From CBDDFV01 sp965227335 (lineage in GTDB: Bacteria; Planctomycetota; Phycisphaerae; Phycisphaerales; SM1A02), in assembly GCA_965227335.1 (NCBI GenBank), contig CBDDFV010000001.1, positions 806,001 through 870,000 on the forward strand: a DNA stretch of 64,000 bases, given 5' to 3'. Below the pieces are notes generated by a model. That model did no database searches. It saw only the letters and a list, made by a program, of their open reading frames with translations, and was not told the origin of the DNA. Below are positions 59,908 to 64,000 of this stretch, piece after piece (the first letter of the stretch is position 1; each line of letters begins with the position of its first letter). The translations under genes were made by a program, and so were the position numbers.

Positions 59908-60147
59908 ATGCCGAAGAACAAGCCGCACAAGGGCCTGCTGAAACGGGTCAAGGTCACGAAGACCGGCAAGGTCAAGTTCAAGCGCGCCTTCTCCGGCCAC
60001 CTCCGCAGTCGCAAGAGCGGCTCGCTGCTGCGCTCGTATCGCAAGAGCGCGTACGCGGCGCCGGCGGAACAGAAGAAGATCCTCGGCATGATCCTCAAGA
60101 AGAACCCGCGGTCGGCGAAGCCCGACGCGAGCGATTCGAGCGAGTGA
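59908..60147 (+). CDS. rpmI: 50S ribosomal protein L35
   Basis: A 79-residue basic protein. MPKNKPHKGLLKRVKVTKTGKVKFKRAFSGHLRSRKSG matches L35, which sits in the 50S subunit. The start is ATG 59908 with GGAG about 9 nt upstream; the frame's earlier ATG at 59845 falls on the promoter -35. It is followed by rplT after 95 bp, the conserved order. infC, usually directly upstream, is absent. Confidence 0.96.
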   Translation: MPKNKPHKGLLKRVKVTKTGKVKFKRAFSGHLRSRKSGSLLRSYRKSAYAAPAEQKKILGMILKKNPRSAKPDASDSSE

Positions 60148-60242
60148 TCCGCTGACCGCCTGATCCATCCCCGCCGGCCGGGCGCAAGCGGCTCCTCAGG
60201 TGAGGGGCCCCCCGAGATCGGCCCTGTCCTGGAGTTCACCTC

Positions 60243-60617
60243 ATGCCTCGCGTTCGCAAGGGCTCCGCCCGCACCCAGCAACGTCGTCGACGCCTTCGCG
60301 CCGCTCGCGGCTACTGGGGCACCAAGTCCCGTCACAATCAACAGGCCAAGGTCGCGCTGTGGCGAGCCGGACAGTTCGCGTTCCGGGACCGTCGTCAACG
60401 TCGACGCAACTTCCGTCGCCTGTGGATCACCCGCATCACCGCCGCGTGCCGCATGCGGGGCACCCGGTACAGCCGGTTCATGAACGGCCTGACCAACGCG
60501 GGCGTCCTCCTGAATCGGAAGATGCTCAGCGAACTCGCCATTCAGGATCCCGCGACCTTCGACACCCTCGTCGAACTCTCGGAAGCGAACACGACCGCCC
60601 AGGCGCAGAACGCCTGA
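60243..60617 (+). CDS. rplT: 50S ribosomal protein L20
   Basis: A 124-residue protein. MPRVRKGSARTQQRRRRLRAARGYWGTKSRHNQQAKVALWRAGQFAFRDRRQRRRNFRRLWITRITAACR is the canonical L20 N-terminal half, and YSRFMNGLTNAGVLLNRKMLSELAIQDP the C-terminal part. L20 binds 23S rRNA early in 50S assembly and in several bacteria represses its own operon. GGAG precedes the start. The 95-bp gap after rpmI contains no terminator, so the two are co-transcribed; a terminator follows rplT. Confidence 0.97.
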   Translation: MPRVRKGSARTQQRRRRLRAARGYWGTKSRHNQQAKVALWRAGQFAFRDRRQRRRNFRRLWITRITAACRMRGTRYSRFMNGLTNAGVLLNRKMLSELAIQDPATFDTLVELSEANTTAQAQNA

Positions 60618-60661
60618 GGCACGCCTCCCCGCGTGGTCGACCGTCAATGAAATCCCCCCGC

Positions 60662-60699
60662 CACGCGTCGGAATCACCATTCCGACGCGTGTCGCTTTT
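60662..60699 (+). terminator. Rho-independent terminator of rpmI-rplT
   Basis: CACGCGTCGGAAT and ATTCCGACGCGTG pair over 13 bp with a CACC loop minus the terminal pair, followed by TCGCTTTT. Ends the L35-L20 transcript. Confidence 0.9.
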
Positions 60700-60726
60700 G
60701 CAGCTATTCTCATTCGCGGCGTTCCC

Positions 60727-61380
60727 ATGATCTTCTTCGCCCGCCAGATCCTCCGCGACTTCCAGCACACCGGTGCGATCGCGCCGTCCGGGCCGCGTCT
60801 CGCCGGCGCGATGACCCGCCGACTCCGGGCCGCGCCCGGCCGTCGACGCGTCCTCGAAGTCGGTCCCGGCACCGGTCCCTTCACGAAGGCGATCCTCAAG
60901 GCCCTGCGTCCCGGCGATGCGTTCGACCTCGTCGAGATCAACGACGAGTTCTGCGACTCGCTCGAGCGTCGGCTGCTGTCGCCATTTCGGACGATGCATC
61001 CCGACATTCCCGTCACGCTTCACCGCAGTCCCGTCGAAGCGGCGCCGCTCACGAGCGGATACGACTTCATCATCTGCGGGCTGCCGTTCAACAACTTCCC
61101 GCCGCCCGCCGCCCGCGGCATCCTTCGCAACCTGCTCGCCCTGCTCCGCCCCGGCGGCGAACTGACGTACTTCGAGTACGCCGGCGTCCGGGCCATGAAG
61201 GCGCCGCTCGTCGGATCGCGCGGCCGACGTCGTCTCAAACGCATCGGGGCGATGAACAAGTCCCTCTCCCGACGTCACGATGGCGAACGCGACCTCGTGA
61301 TCGGAAACTTCCCGCCGGCGGTGGCGATCTCGCTCACCCGGGCGCACGTCGACGCCGACACGATCACGAGCGAAGTCTGA
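60727..61380 (+). CDS. Class I SAM-dependent methyltransferase (phospholipid N-methyltransferase-like)
   Basis: A 217-residue Rossmann methyltransferase. FFARQILRDFQHTGAIAPSGPRLA is the N-terminal pattern of bacterial phosphatidylethanolamine N-methyltransferases and KsgA-related enzymes; motif I is VLEVGPGTGPFT, with an acidic residue in DLVEIND. YDFIICGLPFNNFPP supplies the catalytic PF/PP-type loop (NPP-like), and the ALLRPGGELTYFEYAGVR strand follows. Substrate cannot be fixed, but a membrane phospholipid is the best guess. It has its own -10-like TATTCT (60705-60710). Confidence 0.75.
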   Translation: MIFFARQILRDFQHTGAIAPSGPRLAGAMTRRLRAAPGRRRVLEVGPGTGPFTKAILKALRPGDAFDLVEINDEFCDSLERRLLSPFRTMHPDIPVTLHRSPVEAAPLTSGYDFIICGLPFNNFPPPAARGILRNLLALLRPGGELTYFEYAGVRAMKAPLVGSRGRRRLKRIGAMNKSLSRRHDGERDLVIGNFPPAVAISLTRAHVDADTITSEV

Positions 61381-61425
61381 CCGTCGCCGGCGCGCGACGC
61401 AACGCGGCCGGGTCCGGTTTCCGCG

Positions 61426-61431
61426 TACGAT
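61426..61431 (+). promoter_or_regulatory. -10-like TACGAT, 6 nt before dapL
   Basis: TACGAT ends 6 nt before ATG 61438, with no ribosome-binding site, so dapL may be a leaderless message. Confidence 0.4.
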
Positions 61432-61437
61432 GCCGGC

Positions 61438-62676
61438 ATGAGGTCCGTCAATCCCCACTACGCCAAGCTCTCCGGGGCGTATCTCTTCCCGGCGATCGCG
61501 GCTCGCGTGCGAACATTCGTCGACGCCCATCCGGACGCGGCGTCGGAGTTGATCCGCTGCGGCATCGGCGACGTGACGGAGCCCGTCCCCGCCGCCGCGA
61601 TCAACGCGATGCACGATGCGCTCGACGACCTCGCCCGGCGCGACTCCTTTCACGGGTACGGCCCGCCCACCGGCTACGACTGGCTGCGGGAAGCGATCGC
61701 CGCGTGGGACTTCGCCCCTCGCAACGCCGCGATCGAACCCGATGAGATCTTCATCTCCGACGGGGCCAAGGGCGACTGCGGCCACCTCCTCGAACTGCTC
61801 GGCCCCGACGTTCGCGTGGCGGTGTGCGATCCGGTCTATCCCGTCTCCGTGGACACCATGGTGATGGACGGACGCACCGGCGGGCGGGATGCGCAGGACC
61901 GCTACGCCGGAATCGCCTATCTTCCGTGCACGCCGGACAACGGGTTCGTTCCCGATCTTCCCGAGGAACGGTTCGACGTCGTCTGCCTCTGCTACCCGAA
62001 CAACCCGACCGGCGGCATGATCCGCCGCGACCAGCTCGAAGCGTGGGTCGCGTACGCCCTCGAGCATGACGCGCTGATCCTCTACGACGCCGCGTACATG
62101 TCGTTCATTCGTGATCCCGATCTCCCCCACACGATCTACGAAATCCCCGGCGCCGACCGATGCGCGATCGAGTTGCACTCCTTCTCCAAGAACGGCGGCT
62201 TCACCGGCGTGCGCTGCGGATACACGGTGTGTCCGAAAGCCCTGATGGGAACCGGCGGCGACGGCGAACCCGCCTCGCTGCACGCGATGTGGACCCGCCG
62301 CTGGAGCACGCGGGCGAACGGCGTGAGCTACGTCGTTCAGCGCGGCGCGGCGGGCCTCTACACCGACCAGGGGCGCGCCGAAACCAAGGCGCTCATCGAT
62401 CATTACATGGCGAACGCCCGCGCGCTCCGCGACGGCTGCGCCTCCGTCGGACTCGACGTCTTCGGCGGCGAGCACGCGCCGTACGTGTGGGTCCGCTGTC
62501 CCGACGGCGTGTCGAGCTGGGACATGTTCGACCGCCTGCTCGCGGAAGCACGCCTGATCGTCACCCCCGGGGCCGGGTTCGGACCGGGCGGCGAGGGCTT
62601 CATCCGGATCTCCGGCTTCAACTCGCGCGACAATGTCGAGCGCGCGGTAGAGCGGCTGGCGAGCGTCGGCCGCTAA
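61438..62676 (+). CDS. dapL: LL-diaminopimelate aminotransferase
   Basis: PLP-dependent fold-type I aminotransferase (412 residues) that converts tetrahydrodipicolinate directly to LL-diaminopimelate, the short lysine/peptidoglycan pathway found in planctomycetes, chlamydiae and plants. NPHYAKLSGAYLFPAI is the DapL-specific N-terminus; GYGPPTGYDWLREAIA, CYPNNPTGG and SFSKNGGFTGVRCGY (Schiff-base K251) are present. Full length. Not linked to other dap genes here. Confidence 0.95.
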   Translation: MRSVNPHYAKLSGAYLFPAIAARVRTFVDAHPDAASELIRCGIGDVTEPVPAAAINAMHDALDDLARRDSFHGYGPPTGYDWLREAIAAWDFAPRNAAIEPDEIFISDGAKGDCGHLLELLGPDVRVAVCDPVYPVSVDTMVMDGRTGGRDAQDRYAGIAYLPCTPDNGFVPDLPEERFDVVCLCYPNNPTGGMIRRDQLEAWVAYALEHDALILYDAAYMSFIRDPDLPHTIYEIPGADRCAIELHSFSKNGGFTGVRCGYTVCPKALMGTGGDGEPASLHAMWTRRWSTRANGVSYVVQRGAAGLYTDQGRAETKALIDHYMANARALRDGCASVGLDVFGGEHAPYVWVRCPDGVSSWDMFDRLLAEARLIVTPGAGFGPGGEGFIRISGFNSRDNVERAVERLASVGR

Positions 62677-62783
62677 GGCGACCCCCGCCCACGCAAAGCG
62701 GCGGATGAATCGGCTGCGCAGTGCGAGCAGCGCGTGTGCGGCCGGCCAGCCGCGACGGAGCGGCGAAGAACAACCTCGTCGCG

Positions 62784-63305
62784 TCAGGTCGGCGCCAGGC
62801 CGTTCAGCCCGCGTCGGCCGACGGCGACGCCCTCCGCCGGCAGGTCGAGCATCGTTCGAAGGTCGCCGATCGTCATCTCGAGCAGCGCATCGTATTCGAG
62901 GTCGCGTCGGTGAAACAACGTCGTCCCGCGGCCGGATCGTCGCCACGCGCGAAGCGTTCGGCGCGGCGCCCGGACCAGTCCCGCGAGGACGCCGGCCGTC
63001 ACGATCGCGCCCACGTACAGGCCCAGCGGACGCACGCCCCGACGCCACTCCCACGCCGAAATCTGTCCCTCCCCGGCAAGGTCCGTTCCGAAGCCCGTCG
63101 CGATGTGATGGAGATCGTGACGCATGATCAGCCAGCGGTGTCGCGGCGGATTCGGTACGGCGAACCGCACGCCCAGGATCTTCGCCGGCGTCCACGGCCG
63201 GTCGTAGTCCGACGCGTCGTAGCCGTTCTCGGCGAGAAACATCTCCAGGCCGTAGCTCACGGTCCATGCGGCGGGGAAGGGCCGATCGCGATCAGGAAGC
63301 GTCAT
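62784..63305 (-). CDS. Coq4-like protein
   Basis: A 173-residue protein whose first part carries the Coq4 metal signature HDxxHx11E exactly (H63, D64, H67, E79, in RHDLHHIATGFGTDLAGEGQ) and the neighbouring FLAENGYD...LGVRFAV pattern. In eukaryotes Coq4 organises the ubiquinone complex and removes/hydroxylates ring C1; bacterial homologues exist but are poorly studied. A C-terminal TM helix (about 95-112) is an addition. ATG 63305 opens just before the domain, 33 bp from the divergent dehydratase gene. Confidence 0.8.
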   Translation of the reverse strand: MTLPDRDRPFPAAWTVSYGLEMFLAENGYDASDYDRPWTPAKILGVRFAVPNPPRHRWLIMRHDLHHIATGFGTDLAGEGQISAWEWRRGVRPLGLYVGAIVTAGVLAGLVRAPRRTLRAWRRSGRGTTLFHRRDLEYDALLEMTIGDLRTMLDLPAEGVAVGRRGLNGLAPT

Positions 63306-63326
63306 CGAAAGACAGTCTAGCTCCGC

Positions 63327-63332
63327 TATCAT
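63327..63332 (+). promoter_or_regulatory. -10-like TATCAT, 6 nt before dehydratase start
   Basis: TATCAT ends 6 nt before ATG 63339, with no Shine-Dalgarno between them; the same leaderless arrangement as dapL. Confidence 0.4.
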
Positions 63333-63338
63333 CCGGAC

Positions 63339-64000
63339 ATGTCCACGCCCGCCGCCGAATCCGTCACGGTTCCCACCATCGAGGACGTCCGCGACGCCGC
63401 CGCGCGGATCGCGCCGTACGCCCACCGCACGCCCGTGCTGACCTCGTCGACGTTCGATCGGATGACCGGACGGTCGCTCTTCTTCAAATGTGAACTGTTC
63501 CAGAAAGTCGGGGCGTTCAAGTTTCGCGGCGCCGCGAACGCGGTCTTCAAACTCGACGACGCCGCCGCCGCGCGGGGCGTCTGTGCGCACAGCAGCGGCA
63601 ACCACGCCCAGGCCCTCGCTCTCGCGGCGAAGATGCGCGGCATTCCGGCCCACATCGTCATGCCCCGCGGATCGAACGCGACGAAAATCGCGGCGGTCCG
63701 GGAGTACGGCGCGACCATCTACGAATCCGAGCCGCACACCGCGGGTCGGGAGGGTCTCGCGGCGGAGGTCTGCGAGAAGACCGGGGCCGTCCTGATCCCG
63801 CCGTACGACCACTTCGACATCATCGCCGGTCAGGGGACGGCGACGCTCGAACTGCTCGAAGATCACCCCGATCTCGACTGCGTCGTGCCGTCCGTGGGGG
63901 GCGGCGGACTGACGGCGGGGACATGCATCGCGGCGGCGGCGCACGCGAAGACGCCGAAGGTGGTGGGGGCGGAGCCGTCCGGGGCTGATGACGCCGCGCG
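63339..64000 (+). CDS. PLP-dependent threonine/serine dehydratase or racemase (3' truncated by window)
   Basis: The visible 220 residues match fold-type II PLP enzymes. AYAHRTPVLTSSTFDRMTGRSLFFKCELFQKVGAFKFRGAANAVF carries the Schiff-base K61 in AFKFRGA. HSSGNHAQALALAAKMRGIPAHIVMP is the phosphate-site loop, and PSVGGGGLTAG the Gly-rich PLP phosphate cup. The sequence resembles serine racemase and biodegradative threonine dehydratase; the presence of a C-terminal ACT domain cannot be judged. Start ATG 63339 follows a -10-like hexamer. Confidence 0.9.
   Translation, partial: MSTPAAESVTVPTIEDVRDAAARIAPYAHRTPVLTSSTFDRMTGRSLFFKCELFQKVGAFKFRGAANAVFKLDDAAAARGVCAHSSGNHAQALALAAKMRGIPAHIVMPRGSNATKIAAVREYGATIYESEPHTAGREGLAAEVCEKTGAVLIPPYDHFDIIAGQGTATLELLEDHPDLDCVVPSVGGGGLTAGTCIAAAAHAKTPKVVGAEPSGADDAA

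Noticed and set aside
60526..63267. 913-codon minus-strand frame across rplT, methyltransferase and dapL
   Set aside because: Overlaps three solid genes; no domain.
1..64000. CRISPR array, prophage or insertion sequence
   Set aside because: No regularly spaced repeats of 24-40 bp, no transposase, and the single tyrosine recombinase looks like Xer.

Overview
The window is a GC-rich (roughly two-thirds G+C), densely packed bacterial chromosome segment that most resembles the planctomycete class Phycisphaerae. The evidence is: four secreted proteins ending in paired 'GC-type dockerin' calcium repeats (ADLNGDG..GAADLAILLGAWG-like); several membrane proteins carrying a CxxCxYDLxG...CPxCG zinc ribbon; DUF1559/pseudopilin-like and DUF5117-like proteins; and a mixture of Shine-Dalgarno and apparently leaderless genes. 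It looks like ordinary chromosome with housekeeping blocks separated by lineage-specific secreted and membrane proteins. I see no prophage, integron, transposase or CRISPR array.

Layout. 0-7 kb: deoC with a coupled membrane zinc-ribbon gene, divergent moaA, a dockerin protein, a cytoplasmic EF-hand-repeat protein and a DUF2092-thioredoxin fusion with a His-rich tail. 7-16 kb: dnaE, a BLUF blue-light sensor, an M28-fold peptidase that appears to lack key metal-site residues, a GH15 glucoamylase-like enzyme and an orphan FliN. 16-24 kb: an ECF sigma-factor cluster with a lipoprotein, a subtilase-like dockerin protein and a large zinc metalloprotease. 24-37 kb: zinc-ribbon membrane proteins, a two-domain ABC permease, two tandem 700-residue paralogues of unknown function, an orphan Hcp-like protein with a small conserved partner, a beta-lactamase-fold protein without its catalytic residues, and a potassium-channel-like protein. 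37-50 kb: a Xer recombinase, an LpoB/CsgG-like lipoprotein, a TolB-like propeller lipoprotein, tRNA-Lys, a translationally coupled SNF2 helicase-SWIM pair, a REP-like repeat cluster and a tricorn-protease homologue. 50-57 kb: rpsP-trmD-rplS (no rimM), a PilZ-like protein, an ASPIC/UnbV-dockerin protein, a sigma factor coupled to a pseudopilin-like membrane protein, and a site-2 protease. 57-64 kb: small unknown genes, a probable structured RNA locus, rpmI-rplT, a methyltransferase, dapL, a Coq4-like protein and a truncated PLP-dependent dehydratase.

The most interesting signals are: (1) the 59.4-59.8 kb intergenic region, which has a recognisable promoter, a multi-stem RNA capped by a GNRA tetraloop and an intrinsic terminator, followed by a second structured terminator module, all upstream of the separate rpmI promoter; (2) two enzyme folds whose catalytic residues are replaced (M28 at 11.9 kb, class C beta-lactamase fold at 35.4 kb); (3) an orphan Hcp-like gene overlapping a 61-residue conserved gene; (4) tandem, internally duplicated unknown proteins at 29-33.6 kb; (5) a recurring TACxxT -10 element only 6-9 nt from start codons, implying leaderless transcripts. 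All assignments are by eye from motifs; no database search was run.
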